Shown piece after piece: positions 1 through 8,499 of a stretch of DNA of 64,000 bases. Each line of letters starts with the position of its first letter. Positions within the stretch are counted from its first letter, which is position 1. The stretch lies in the NCBI RefSeq assembly GCF_014174475.1, contig NZ_JACJUD010000007.1, forward strand, positions 62,001 to 126,000, written 5' to 3'. The position numbers and the translations under genes were made by a program. The notes under the pieces were generated by a model. That model saw only the letters and a program-made list of their open reading frames with translations, had not been told where the DNA came from and made no database searches. This DNA comes from Aquipseudomonas ullengensis. Lineage in GTDB: Bacteria > Pseudomonadota > Gammaproteobacteria > Pseudomonadales > Pseudomonadaceae.

Positions 1-144
1 GCGGTTGCGCCAGCGCGTATCCGGCGTGTAGGCCAGGGCGACTTTGCCGGCGTCGCGGCTGTTCCAGCCGTCTTCGGCCAGGCGCACTTTCAACATCGCG
101 GTCTCGCGGGTGAAGGGTGGAACCGGTTGGCGGATTTCGGACAT
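1..144 (-). CDS. DUF1348/NTF2-like (SnoaL-fold) protein, partial
   Basis: The first 48 residues of a protein whose 3' end lies beyond the window edge. The N-terminus has the look of the DUF1348 / nuclear transport factor 2-like family (TRET...VRLAEDGWNSRD, then AYTPD-RWRNR), which are small cone-shaped alpha+beta proteins, usually about 150 aa, of largely unknown function. The ATG at 144 is preceded by AAGGAG at a good distance. It is the last visible gene of a minus-strand run that starts with a glutathione S-transferase and a flavin/iron-sulphur oxidoreductase, so a role in a small redox or detoxification operon is possible but unproven. Confidence 0.75.
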   Translation of the reverse strand, partial: MSEIRQPVPPFTRETAMLKVRLAEDGWNSRDAGKVALAYTPDTRWRNR

Positions 145-234
145 GACGCTTGCTCCTTTTAGCGTGGGTAGATGGGGGAGCCGCGCCTCACTGAGTGAGC
201 AGGGCGCAGCGCCAAGGGTTGGTGGGCTGGCCTT

Positions 235-453
235 TCAGTGCAGTGCGTACCACAGGCGTAGCAGGCGGCTTGGCTGCGCCTGCGTCGACGCTGCGGGGCT
301 GCCAGGCAGTTCGGCGCCAGCCAGCCACTGTGGCAGCAGGTAGCTGGCTTCCCATTCCACGGCACCGAGCATGTACGGCGAGGCGGCATCGTTGTCGCGG
401 GTGCCGCTGTCTTTCCAGCGCGTAATCGGCTGGCTGTATGCGTTCGTGTTCAT
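235..453 (-). CDS. small hypothetical protein (72 aa)
   Basis: Not recognised. The reading frame begins at an ATG preceded by GAGGAGG at ideal spacing, 15 bp after the stop of the upstream oxidoreductase gene, so translation coupling within the same operon is likely. The product is a soluble 72-residue polypeptide with a polar N-terminus, a Trp/Tyr-containing middle (EWEASYLLPQWLAG) and a short basic end. No signal peptide, membrane segment or metal motif is visible. It lies between the oxidoreductase and the NTF2-like gene. Support is the ribosome-binding site and position, not homology. Confidence 0.5.
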   Translation of the reverse strand: MNTNAYSQPITRWKDSGTRDNDAASPYMLGAVEWEASYLLPQWLAGAELPGSPAASTQAQPSRLLRLWYALH

Positions 454-468
454 GTCACGGCCTCCTCG

Positions 469-2526
469 TTAGAGATCCAGGACCAGGGGTTGGGCAGTGC
501 CTTCGGTTTGCGCGGGGATGGCGCAGCAGATCAGCACCTTGTCGCCATCCGGCAACTGCGCCGGCGGGTTGCTGTAGTGCACGGCGCCACTGAGCAGCCT
601 GGTAGCGCAGGTGCCGCATGAACCGCCACGGCAGCTGAACTCGGGGCTCAGGCCACGGCTCTCGGCCAGTTCCAACAGGCTGCCGGCACCGGGCTTCCAG
701 CGTGCTTCGCTGCCCGAGGCGGAGAAGTACACCGGCACCGGCCCTTCGGCGGCGGGCGGTTGTTGCAGGGTGGGTGGCTGTGCGCTCTCCGAGCGGCGCA
801 GCGCCGAGGGACCAAAGGCTTCGGCGTGAATGCGCTGGTCGGCGATGTTCACGCCGCGCAGGCCGTCGTACATGGCCTGGAGAAAACCGCCGGGCCCGCA
901 CAGGTAGAAGTCGTAGTCGTCCAGCGGCAGGCGAGCTTTCACCTGGGTAAGGTCCAGGCGCCCGGCCACCTGGTAATCATGATCCAGCAGGGCGTCGGCC
1001 TCGGGATTGCTCAGGGTGCGGTGCACGTGAAGTGAGCCTGCCGAGCGCTGTTGCAGCTCGCGCAGTTCTTCCCGGAATGGCAGGTCGGCCAGGCTTCGCG
1101 CGCTCTGGAACAGATGGATCGCGCGCGCCACCTGCTGCTGAAGGTTTTGCGCCACCAGCTCCCTGGCCATGGACATCATCGGCGTGATGCCGACCCCAGC
1201 GCCGAGCAGGACCACTGGCCGAGTAGTGCTATCAGTGAGGGTGAAACTACCCACTGGCGCGCGCACCTCCAGCACGTCGCCCACCCGTACGTTGTCGTGC
1301 AGATGAAACGAGGCCTTGCCCTGGCGTTTCACGCTGATGCGGATATGCCCATCGGACGGTGCGCTGGACACGCTGTAGGTGCGTACCAGCGCTTCGTTGC
1401 CGGCGGCCAGAATACGCATCGGCAGGTGTTGGCCGGGGGCGAATGGCACCACGGCATTGTCAGCCGGTGCGAGGAAGAACGAGCGGATATCGCTGCTTTC
1501 CTGCTCTACGCGCGCCACGCGCCATTGCTGCCATTGCTTGCGCTGCTCGACGTGGCGCAGGCGCTCGTCGGTTTCGGCCCAGGTGCCGGTGGCCAGGCTG
1601 GTGGGCGCGTAGTCGCTGAACAGCCAGCGGATGTTCAACGCGGCCGGGCGCAGTACAACCTGCTCGACGTCGAAGGCCCAGAGCCGCTCGGCACCTTCAA
1701 AGGCCTTGATCAGCGGGCTGTCCAGCAGCAATTCGGTGCGCCCGCACAGTTGCAGCATGTCGCCGCTGGTGAAGTCGACAAACAGCAAGCCGGCCACCGG
1801 ATTGCTCTGCAGGTTGCCCAGGGTGTTGAAGAACAGGTTGCCGGCATAGTCGGGGATGGTTAGGCGATTGCCTTCCACCTTGATAAAACCGGCGCGGCCG
1901 CCGCGATGGGAGACATCCACGGAGCGGCTGTGGGCGTCGTGGTCGACAAAGCTGGCGATAAAGAAGGTGTCGGCGCCGCGTATCCAGGCTGTGCTGTGTT
2001 CATCCAGGGCGGTGAAATCCTGGCGCGCGGGTTTACCGCTTTCCGGCTGCGCAACCAGGGTGTAGATGCGTTCCTGAATGTACTTGGGGCAGTTGCCGTA
2101 GGACTGCTCGACCGCCACTTCGAGGCCTGCCGCCGAGGACTGCTGAATCACCCCGTTCATGCGATTGCGTCGACGGCTGTGCAGCTCGATGCCCAGCATG
2201 CCGATGGCATGGCCAGCCTGCAGGCCTGATGCCGCCGGGTCTTGCGGGTCGGGCTGGGTGTCCAGGAGCAAATGGTACGGGTCGGCCGAGGTCACGAAGC
2301 CTTCCGGCCCTTCGAGCAGGGTGGCCCAGGGGCGGTTATCGGCATCGACGGCGCCCACCACCATGAATGGCAACTGGTGATAGAACTCGCGGTGCTGGTC
2401 GGGCATGTAGTCACGGATAACCCGCTGCCCGAGCTCTTCCATGCGCTCGGCGGCGTGAAAGATTGCCTGCAGCTTCTTTTCGCCGGCATGCCAGGGTGAT
2501 TTACGCGGTTCGGGCAGATGATCCAT
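469..2526 (-). CDS. PNPOx-like / ferredoxin reductase / 2Fe-2S fusion oxidoreductase
   Basis: A 685-residue fusion. Residues about 1-320 are a pyridoxamine-5'-phosphate-oxidase-like split-barrel flavin domain (QLPFMVVGAVDADNRPWA, then HVDVSHRGG-type motifs). Residues about 330-580 form a ferredoxin-NADP reductase module with the FAD signature RTYSVSS and the NAD(P) loop GAGVGITPM. The C-terminus is a plant-type 2Fe-2S ferredoxin domain with CRGGSCGTC and a fourth Cys about 30 residues later. Electrons should pass from NAD(P)H through FAD to the cluster; the flavin-barrel substrate is unknown. The start chosen is the ATG at 2526, with AGGAG upstream; the frame is open further 5' but that part reads as antisense to the GST gene. 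It follows the GST gene by 52 bp. Confidence 0.85.
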   Translation of the reverse strand: MDHLPEPRKSPWHAGEKKLQAIFHAAERMEELGQRVIRDYMPDQHREFYHQLPFMVVGAVDADNRPWATLLEGPEGFVTSADPYHLLLDTQPDPQDPAASGLQAGHAIGMLGIELHSRRRNRMNGVIQQSSAAGLEVAVEQSYGNCPKYIQERIYTLVAQPESGKPARQDFTALDEHSTAWIRGADTFFIASFVDHDAHSRSVDVSHRGGRAGFIKVEGNRLTIPDYAGNLFFNTLGNLQSNPVAGLLFVDFTSGDMLQLCGRTELLLDSPLIKAFEGAERLWAFDVEQVVLRPAALNIRWLFSDYAPTSLATGTWAETDERLRHVEQRKQWQQWRVARVEQESSDIRSFFLAPADNAVVPFAPGQHLPMRILAAGNEALVRTYSVSSAPSDGHIRISVKRQGKASFHLHDNVRVGDVLEVRAPVGSFTLTDSTTRPVVLLGAGVGITPMMSMARELVAQNLQQQVARAIHLFQSARSLADLPFREELRELQQRSAGSLHVHRTLSNPEADALLDHDYQVAGRLDLTQVKARLPLDDYDFYLCGPGGFLQAMYDGLRGVNIADQRIHAEAFGPSALRRSESAQPPTLQQPPAAEGPVPVYFSASGSEARWKPGAGSLLELAESRGLSPEFSCRGGSCGTCATRLLSGAVHYSNPPAQLPDGDKVLICCAIPAQTEGTAQPLVLDL

Positions 2527-2578
2527 GGCGGGTGCTCCTTGGGAGGGCTGCCGGGAGGCCCGGCAGACGGGGCAGTAC

Positions 2579-3202
2579 TCAGCTGGCCAGGCCGATGGCG
2601 GTGCGTTGCATGGGCACGAAGCCGGGCAGGGCCTCGATGCGTTGCAGCCAGGCACGCACGTTCGGGTAGGCCTCCAGCGACACGTTGCCTTCAGGAGCGT
2701 GGGCGATGTAGGTGTAGTTGGCCACATCGGCGATGGTCGGCGCCGGGCCTGCGAGGTACGGCGAGCTGGCCAGTTCGGTCTCCATCACCTTGAACAGGGC
2801 GTGGGCGCGGTTGATCACTTCCTCGGCATTGAACGCCGCGCCGAACACGGTGATCAGGCGGGCAGCGGCCGGGCCGAATGCCACCTGGCCGGCGGCTACC
2901 GACAACCAGCGTTGTACCCGCGCTGCTGCCAACGGCTCATCGGAGAGCCAGCGACCGTCACCGTACTTCTTCGCCAGATAGACCAGGATCGCGTTGGAGT
3001 CGATGACCACGGTGCCGTTGTCGTCGATCACCGGCACCTGGCCGAAGGGGTTAAGGGCGAGGAACTCGGCTTGCTTGTGCGCGCCCTTGGCGAGGTCGAC
3101 GAACACCAGCTCGGTCGGCAGTTGCAGCAGCGAGAGCAGCAGCTCGACGCGGTGGGCGTGACCGGAAAGAGGGTGGCGGTAGAGTTTGATGGCCTGTGGC
3201 AT
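2579..3202 (-). CDS. glutathione S-transferase
   Basis: A 207-residue cytosolic GST. The N-terminal thioredoxin-like domain holds the cis-Pro segment (NPFGQVPVIDD) and the glutathione-binding IDSNAILVYLA segment; the rest is the all-helical C-terminal domain with the N-capping box region (PTIADVANY). Length is normal for bacterial GSTs. ATG at 3202 has GGAG about 9 nt upstream. It is the first gene of the minus-strand unit that continues into the fusion oxidoreductase, and a perfect palindrome lies about 130 bp upstream between this gene and the LysR gene at 3377-4279. Confidence 0.88.
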   Translation of the reverse strand: MPQAIKLYRHPLSGHAHRVELLLSLLQLPTELVFVDLAKGAHKQAEFLALNPFGQVPVIDDNGTVVIDSNAILVYLAKKYGDGRWLSDEPLAAARVQRWLSVAAGQVAFGPAAARLITVFGAAFNAEEVINRAHALFKVMETELASSPYLAGPAPTIADVANYTYIAHAPEGNVSLEAYPNVRAWLQRIEALPGFVPMQRTAIGLAS

Positions 3203-3330
3203 GGTGATGGCTCCGCGATGGGGTTAGGGGAATCAGCGCAGCGTCAAACCAGGTCGGTGGTTATTGCGCTGGTGGAGCCATGCTGCGCCCACGCCGGGGC
3301 AAGCAGAATCACCATGCCGAGCAATCCATA

Positions 3331-3347
3331 ATTTCGTTTTACGAAAT
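3331..3347. promoter_or_regulatory. palindromic operator candidate upstream of the GST gene
   Basis: ATTTCGT-TTT-ACGAAAT is a perfect inverted repeat with 7-bp arms. It lies in the 174-bp gap between the LysR gene ending at 3377 and the GST start at 3202. Its size and its AT-rich, symmetric form suit binding by a dimeric regulator. The neighbouring LysR proteins are the obvious candidates, but this is inference. Confidence 0.5.
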
Positions 3348-3376
3348 AAAGCGGGTGAGGGCGAGAGGCGCGTGGC

Positions 3377-4279
3377 TCAGCCCGCAAAGGCCGGATGGGC
3401 GCGCAGCAGGGGCGTGGCGAAGTCGATAAAGCTGCGCACGCGCGCCTCGGCGCGGCGGCCATGGCGGTAGATCAACTGCGCCGGCACGCCTGGGCTGGCG
3501 AAGTCGGTGAGTACCGCTTCGAGCAAGCCGCTGTGCAGTTCATCGTGGGCTTCGTAACTCATGCAGCGGATCAGCCCCAGTCCCAGGGTGGCGGCGTGGA
3601 TAGCGGCACGCTGGGTGGTGCAGCTCAGCACGTGCGCGGGTTTCAGCAGGCGGGTGGTGCGGCTGTTAGGGAAGTGCCATTGCGCCTCGTAGCCCGGCGA
3701 GGTGCTCATCACCGTGCGATGGCTTTTGAGGTCGTCGGGTGTTGTGGGCCGTCCCCACTTGGCCAGGTAGGCGGGAGACGCGCAAACCACTGGCGTGACC
3801 GTGCCCAGCGGCAGTGCAAACTCCGAAGAACTGGGCAGCGGCCCCACCACCAGGGCCACATCGATGCCGTCCTTGAGCAGCCTGGGCGCACCGTCGCTGG
3901 TGCGGATGGCCAGGTGCACATCGGGATAAGCCTCCAGGTAGGCGAGGGCAATGGGGGTGAACACCTGCAGGTCCATCAGCAGGGGTAAGGCCACGGTCAG
4001 GCGACCTTCGGGGCTGGCATGCAGGCCGGCCGCCGAACGTTCGGCTTGCTCGGTCTGCTCCAGGATCTGTCGGCAGCTTTGCGCGAACTGCTCACCGGCT
4101 GGGCTCAGCTCGACACCGCGCGGCCCGCGAATCAGCAGGGTGTTGTGCAGGCGCGCTTCCAGCGCGGCGATGGCGCGCATGACGGTCGCCTGCGATTGCT
4201 GTAGATGCCGCGCCGCCGCAGCCAGGCTACCGGCCTGGGCCACGGCTGCGAAGGTCTGCATCTGGCGATAGTGGCTCAC
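3377..4279 (-). CDS. LysR family transcriptional regulator
   Basis: A 300-residue LysR-type regulator. Residues 1-60 are the winged helix-turn-helix (FAAVAQAGSLAAAARHL, then ATVMRAIAALE), followed by a periplasmic-binding-like effector domain (EGRLTVALPLLM; DVALVVGPLP). The apparent start is a GTG at 4279 without a strong ribosome site; an ATG six codons in is an alternative. The gene starts only 3 bp beyond the stop of another LysR gene, so the two are probably co-transcribed. Its downstream neighbour in the same direction is the GST operon, a likely target. Confidence 0.88.
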   Translation of the reverse strand: MSHYRQMQTFAAVAQAGSLAAAARHLQQSQATVMRAIAALEARLHNTLLIRGPRGVELSPAGEQFAQSCRQILEQTEQAERSAAGLHASPEGRLTVALPLLMDLQVFTPIALAYLEAYPDVHLAIRTSDGAPRLLKDGIDVALVVGPLPSSSEFALPLGTVTPVVCASPAYLAKWGRPTTPDDLKSHRTVMSTSPGYEAQWHFPNSRTTRLLKPAHVLSCTTQRAAIHAATLGLGLIRCMSYEAHDELHSGLLEAVLTDFASPGVPAQLIYRHGRRAEARVRSFIDFATPLLRAHPAFAG

Positions 4280-4282
4280 GGG

Positions 4283-5203
4283 CTAGGTCACTTTGTCTGC
4301 TTGCAATGCGGGATCGGTAAGGAACCGGCTGGAGCAGTAGTCGACGAAGGTGCGTACCTTGGCCGGTATCCGTTTGCCCCCTTGATAGAGAACGTGAACG
4401 GGCAGGGCCGGTGTCTGAAACGCTTCGAGGACGATCTCCAGTTCGCCCTTGGCCACCGCTGCCGCCACCTGATAAGACAGCACCCGCGTCAGGCCCCAGC
4501 CCATGCGCGCGGCGTTGATCGCGGCCTGGTTGGAACTGACCAGCAGGCGCGGTTTGGGGTGCAGGGCTATGGCGTGTTCACCGTCCCTGAATTGCCACTC
4601 GGTGAGCAGGTTGCTGGCCGAGGACATCACCATCGGCAGCGCCAGTACATCCTTGGGGGCAGTCGGCCTGCCGACGCGATCGAGAAAGGCCGGCGCGGCG
4701 CATACCACGGGGCGAATATGCCCGACCCTGACCGCCTGCAGGCCGGTATCCGGCAACTCACCGATGCGGATGGCGACATCCACACCTTCGTCCACCATGT
4801 TCACCAGGCGGTCCACCAGCAGGGCGTTGAGGGTCACCTCAGGGTGCTGCGCCAGGTATTCGGTGATCCGGGGGATCAGGAACAGCTCGCCGAACATCAC
4901 CGGGGCCGTCACCGTCAGGTTGCCACGGGCGCGAACACTGCTGCCGGTAGCCAGTTCTTCGGCTTCCTCAAGGTCCAGCAAAATGCGCTTGCAGTCCTCC
5001 ATGTACCGCCGGCCGGCTTCGGTCAGGCGCAGGCTGCGGGTACTGCGTGCCAGTAGCAGGGTACCCAGACGGTTTTCCAGGCCCGCGATCACCCGTGTCA
5101 CGCTCGGCGGTGACATGCCCATCAGCTTGGCGCCACCGGCAAAGCTTTCCGCGTCCGCGACGGCCAGCAGCACTTTCATTTCCTGAAACCTGTCCACAAT
5201 CAC
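4283..5203 (-). CDS. LysR family transcriptional regulator
   Basis: A 306-residue LysR-type regulator. It has the N-terminal helix-turn-helix (ADAESFAGGAKLMGMSPPSVTRVIAGLE) and effector domain segments (GNLTVTAPVMFGE; DVAIRIGELPDTGL). The start is a GTG at 5203 or a GTG two codons later, the latter giving the usual MDRFQEM opening. It reads away from the copper operon, and a 325-bp gap with the copper promoter separates them. Effector unknown. Confidence 0.88.
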   Translation of the reverse strand: MIVDRFQEMKVLLAVADAESFAGGAKLMGMSPPSVTRVIAGLENRLGTLLLARSTRSLRLTEAGRRYMEDCKRILLDLEEAEELATGSSVRARGNLTVTAPVMFGELFLIPRITEYLAQHPEVTLNALLVDRLVNMVDEGVDVAIRIGELPDTGLQAVRVGHIRPVVCAAPAFLDRVGRPTAPKDVLALPMVMSSASNLLTEWQFRDGEHAIALHPKPRLLVSSNQAAINAARMGWGLTRVLSYQVAAAVAKGELEIVLEAFQTPALPVHVLYQGGKRIPAKVRTFVDYCSSRFLTDPALQADKVT

Positions 5204-5440
5204 CGCCAGCTTGCAGGGTGGGTTGAGCCGCTATCGGCGTAGCGGTTGAAGGTAGCCCAATACGGCCATGCGCTCTTCAGCTGTTGGCTCGGAATGTCGG
5301 GTGTTTTCGTGACAATTTACTGCCGCGTATGCAGCGCTGGAGCGGGCGTTCTGATGGGGGATCGTCACGTGTTGCGCAGGGCCGTCTGCTCGCTGGCTCC
5401 ATGGCCGCCTGAGGCGCCAGGGGTTTCTCTTGCGGCCGGG

Positions 5441-5474
5441 CTTGCCTTGTCACGGTGGCAAGGTTGTAGGCTTC
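5441..5474 (+). promoter_or_regulatory. CueR/MerR-type promoter of the copper operon
   Basis: A dyad CCTTGTCAC-G-GTGGCAAGG sits between a -35-like TTGCCT (5442-5447) and a -10-like TAGGCT (5467-5472). The spacer is 19 bp, the over-long spacing typical of promoters activated by MerR-family metal sensors. The dyad closely resembles the CueR operator form seen in Pseudomonas (ACCTTGCCA...TGGCAAGGT). It points at the cupredoxin gene at 5529. This is the only recognisable element in the 325-bp gene-free stretch 5204-5528. The regulator gene is not in the window. Confidence 0.7.
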
Positions 5475-5528
5475 TGTTGCGGCCTGCCATGAGGGCCGCG
5501 GTCGATTTCTCATGCCAGGAGTTTCCCC

Positions 5529-6053
5529 ATGCCCGCCCGTTTCCTGCTTCCACTGCTGTGTGCCTTCAGCCTGCCAGCCCTGGCCGGTACAGGGCACTAC
5601 GCCTTCGGCAAACCGGCTGAAGCATCCAAGGCCGAGCGCACTGTCGAGATCACCCTTGGCGATATGTACTACGAGCCGGCCAGCGTGCAGGTCAAGGCCG
5701 GCGAGACGGTGCGCTTCGTGTTGAACAACCAGGGCAGCCTGCTGCACGAGTTCAGCCTGGGCGATGCGGCCATGCATGCCGAGCACCAGAAGCACATGCT
5801 GATGATGCAGCAGATGGGCATGCTGGGCGCCGATGGCATCAAGCCGATGGATCACAGCCAGATGGGCCACGACATGTCCGGCATGGATCATGGGCAGATG
5901 ACTCATGACGACCCCAATACGGTGATGATCGCCCCGGGCCAGAGCGCCGAGCTGACCTGGACCTTCACCCAGGCCAGCGGCCTGGAGTTCGCCTGCAACA
6001 TCCCGGGCCATTACCAGGCTGGCATGGTCGGCACGGTCGAGATCAAGCCGTGA
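5529..6053 (+). CDS. periplasmic cupredoxin, copper resistance
   Basis: A 174-residue exported cupredoxin with a cleavable signal peptide ending near ALAG. The plastocyanin/azurin-like fold carries the type 1 copper ligands: His in LLHEF, Cys in FACNIPGH, the following His, and Met in YQAGM. A long insertion of Met/His-rich sequence (MDHSQMGHDM, MDHGQM) lies between the first His and the Cys strand and probably binds Cu(I)/Cu(II) in the periplasm. It is the first gene of the operon; its stop overlaps the GTG start of copA by 4 bp. Expected to be induced by copper through the promoter at 5441-5474. Confidence 0.88.
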   Translation: MPARFLLPLLCAFSLPALAGTGHYAFGKPAEASKAERTVEITLGDMYYEPASVQVKAGETVRFVLNNQGSLLHEFSLGDAAMHAEHQKHMLMMQQMGMLGADGIKPMDHSQMGHDMSGMDHGQMTHDDPNTVMIAPGQSAELTWTFTQASGLEFACNIPGHYQAGMVGTVEIKP

Positions 6054-7777
6054 GGCGGTTGTTGCTGTCGACCCTGCTGTTGTGCAGCTTGTCGGTGCAG
6101 GCGGGCAGCTATGAACTGGTGATCGACGAAGGTGAGGTCGAGTTCAGTGATGGCAAGCGTACGGCGCTGACCATCAATGGCCAGAGTCCGGCGCCGGAGC
6201 TGCGATTTAAAGAAGGCGAGGAGGTGGAGATCAAGGTTACCAACCGCCTCGAGCGCATGACCGCGCTGCACTGGCACGGCATCCTGCTGCCCTATACCCA
6301 GGACGGCGTGCCGGGCATCAGCTTCCCCGGCATCCAGCCCGGGGAGACCTTCACCTACCGCTTCACCCTCAAGCAGTCCGGCACCTACTGGTACCACGCG
6401 CATGCCGACTTCCAGGAGCAGGAAGGTCTGTACGGCCCGCTGATCATCGAGCCCAAGGGCCGCGAGCCGTACCGCTATGACCGCGAATACACGGTGCTGC
6501 TGTTCGACTGGCAGGACGAGAAACCCGAGCGCACCCTGGCCAACCTGAAGAAACAGGCCGACTACTACAACGACCAGCAACCGACCCTGGGCGATCTGCT
6601 GCGCGACGCCAGGCGCGATGGCTGGAGCGCGGCGCTCAAGGATCGCTGGGACTGGGGCGACATGCGCATGGCGCGGAGCGATATCGCCGATGTCAGTGGC
6701 TTCCGCTTCCTGGTCAACGGCCGCGACACCGAGCAGAACTGGACCGCGCTGTTCAAGCCGGGCGAGCGCGTGCGCCTGCGTATCATCAATGGTGCGGGCA
6801 TGAGCTACTTCGACCTGCGCATCCCAGGGCTGCCGATGACCGTGGTGCAGGCCGACGGCAACGATGTGCAGCCAGTGACTGTCGATCAGTTGCGCATCGC
6901 TGTGGCCGAGACCTACGACGTGATCGTCCAGCCCAGGGAGGACAAGGCCTACACCCTGTTCGCCGAGTCCATGGATCGCCGTGGCTATGCCCGTGCCACC
7001 CTGGCACCGCGGGCTGGCATGCAGGGCGAGGTGCCCGAGCAGCGTGCGCCACGCCTGCTGAGCATGGCCGACATGGGTATGGCCCACGCCGGGATGGATC
7101 ACGGTTCGATGGGTGGTGGCGAGATGACCGGGATGGATCATGGCGCCATGAGCGCTATGGATCATTCGGCCATGACGGGGATGGATCATTCGAGCATGGC
7201 CGGGATGGACCACGGTGCGATGGGCCAGGCCGCGGCGAACAATCCGGACTACGCCGCCGGCAGCGGCATTGCTCCCGAACCGGTGGATGGTGGGCGGGTG
7301 CTGGTCTATGGCGACCTCAAGGCCATGCGCCCGGCTGCTGGCTATCGCGCGCCGGATCGCACCATCGAGCTGAAGCTGACTGGCAACATGGAGCGCTACT
7401 TCTGGTCGTTCGACGGGGTGAAGTACTCCGAGGCCGAACCGATCCGCCTCAAGTACGGCGAGCGCGTGCGCTTTCGCTTCGTCAACCAGACCATGATGAA
7501 TCACCCCATGCACCTGCACGGCATGTGGATGCAGTTGGACAAGGGCAATGGCCAGCTCAATCCGCTCAAGCATGTGGTCAATGTGGCGCCGGGGCAGACG
7601 ATCGAGGTCGATGTACCGGCCGATGCCGTGGGCGAGTGGGCCTTCCATTGTCACCTGATCTACCACATGGCCAGCGGCATGTTCCGCAAGGTCGTGGTCG
7701 AGGCGGCCGACGGCAGCACCCAGCCGTTCTACGGCGAGCAGTCTTTCAGCAGGGAGAGCCAGCATGCGCAGCACTAA
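6050..7777 (+). CDS. copA: CopA-type multicopper oxidase
   Basis: A 575-residue periplasmic multicopper oxidase of the CopA/PcoA copper-resistance family. The four copper-binding blocks are present: HWHGI, HAHADFQ, HPMHLHGMW and the C-terminal HCHLIYHMASGM. A linker at about residues 340-395 repeats MDHxxM units and likely sequesters copper. The signal peptide (MRRLLLSTLLLCSLSVQA) is short and lacks a clear twin-arginine S-R-R-x-F-L-K motif, unlike many CopA proteins. Translation starts at GTG, overlapping the cupredoxin stop. copB overlaps its 3' end by 14 bp. Confidence 0.93.
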   Translation: MRRLLLSTLLLCSLSVQAGSYELVIDEGEVEFSDGKRTALTINGQSPAPELRFKEGEEVEIKVTNRLERMTALHWHGILLPYTQDGVPGISFPGIQPGETFTYRFTLKQSGTYWYHAHADFQEQEGLYGPLIIEPKGREPYRYDREYTVLLFDWQDEKPERTLANLKKQADYYNDQQPTLGDLLRDARRDGWSAALKDRWDWGDMRMARSDIADVSGFRFLVNGRDTEQNWTALFKPGERVRLRIINGAGMSYFDLRIPGLPMTVVQADGNDVQPVTVDQLRIAVAETYDVIVQPREDKAYTLFAESMDRRGYARATLAPRAGMQGEVPEQRAPRLLSMADMGMAHAGMDHGSMGGGEMTGMDHGAMSAMDHSAMTGMDHSSMAGMDHGAMGQAAANNPDYAAGSGIAPEPVDGGRVLVYGDLKAMRPAAGYRAPDRTIELKLTGNMERYFWSFDGVKYSEAEPIRLKYGERVRFRFVNQTMMNHPMHLHGMWMQLDKGNGQLNPLKHVVNVAPGQTIEVDVPADAVGEWAFHCHLIYHMASGMFRKVVVEAADGSTQPFYGEQSFSRESQHAQH

Positions 7778-8468
7778 TCTCTGCGTCGGCCTGCTGCTTG
7801 CCACTCCAGCTTGGGCCATGGAACAGCACATGGACGCCATGCCGGTAGCCAAGCTGGCCGTCGACCACCTGGAGCCGCGCTTTGACGGCGACGACCAGGC
7901 CTTGGCCTGGGAGCTGGAGGCAACCTACGGCAATGATCTGCACAAGGCGGTGCTGAAAAGCAGCGGCGAGCGCGCCGACGGCGGGCCGACCGAGTCCAGC
8001 GAGACCCAGCTGCTGTATCGACGCATGGCCAGCGAGTTCTTCGACTGGCAGGCCGGCGTGCGTCATGACGACCAGCCGGGGCCAACCCGCAGCTATGCCG
8101 TGCTCGGCTTGAAGGGGCTGGCGCCGCAGTGGGTAGAGCTGGACGCCAACCTGTTCGTCAGCGAGCACGGTGATCCGTCGCTGCGTGTCGAGGCCGAGTA
8201 CGAGCTGCTGCTGACCCAGCGCTGGGTGCTGGAGCCCAAGCTGGAGTACGACCTGGCCCTGGCCGACGACCGCGACCTGGGTATCGGTGCAGGCGGCAGC
8301 AGCCTGGAAACCGGCTTGCGCCTGCATTACCGGATCAGCCCGCAGTTCTCGCCCTATATCGGCTACCAGTGGCAGAAAACCTATGGCCGCAGCGGCGACT
8401 GGTTGCGCGCCGAGGGTGAGGATGAGGAGGAAGGCGCCTGGCTGCTCGGGCTGAAGTTCTGGCTGTAG
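7764..8468 (+). CDS. copB: CopB-type outer-membrane copper resistance protein
   Basis: A 234-residue exported protein with a signal peptide ending at AWA and a predicted beta-barrel typical of CopB/PcoB. Aromatic-ended, alternating strands (FFDWQAGVRHDD; ISPQFSPYIGYQWQKTYGR) run to a terminal FWL. It is shorter than some CopB proteins because the N-terminal Met/His-rich segment is reduced to MEQHMDAM; that role may be taken over by CopA and the cupredoxin. It overlaps copA and ends the operon. The stop codon lies inside a REP-like hairpin. Confidence 0.9.
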   Translation: MRSTNLCVGLLLATPAWAMEQHMDAMPVAKLAVDHLEPRFDGDDQALAWELEATYGNDLHKAVLKSSGERADGGPTESSETQLLYRRMASEFFDWQAGVRHDDQPGPTRSYAVLGLKGLAPQWVELDANLFVSEHGDPSLRVEAEYELLLTQRWVLEPKLEYDLALADDRDLGIGAGGSSLETGLRLHYRISPQFSPYIGYQWQKTYGRSGDWLRAEGEDEEEGAWLLGLKFWL

Positions 8469-8496
8469 GGCGGGTGAAACCCGCGTGCGCCCTACG
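8465..8496. repeat. REP-like hairpin at the copB 3' end
   Basis: GTAGGGCG (8465-8472) pairs with CGCCCTAC (8488-8495), and an inner CGGGT...ACCCG pair is nested inside. The GTAGGGCGGGT opening resembles extragenic palindromes common in some Pseudomonas genomes. It starts within the copB stop codon and could stabilise or end the copper mRNA. Only one copy was noticed here. Confidence 0.5.
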
Positions 8497-8499
8497 GGG

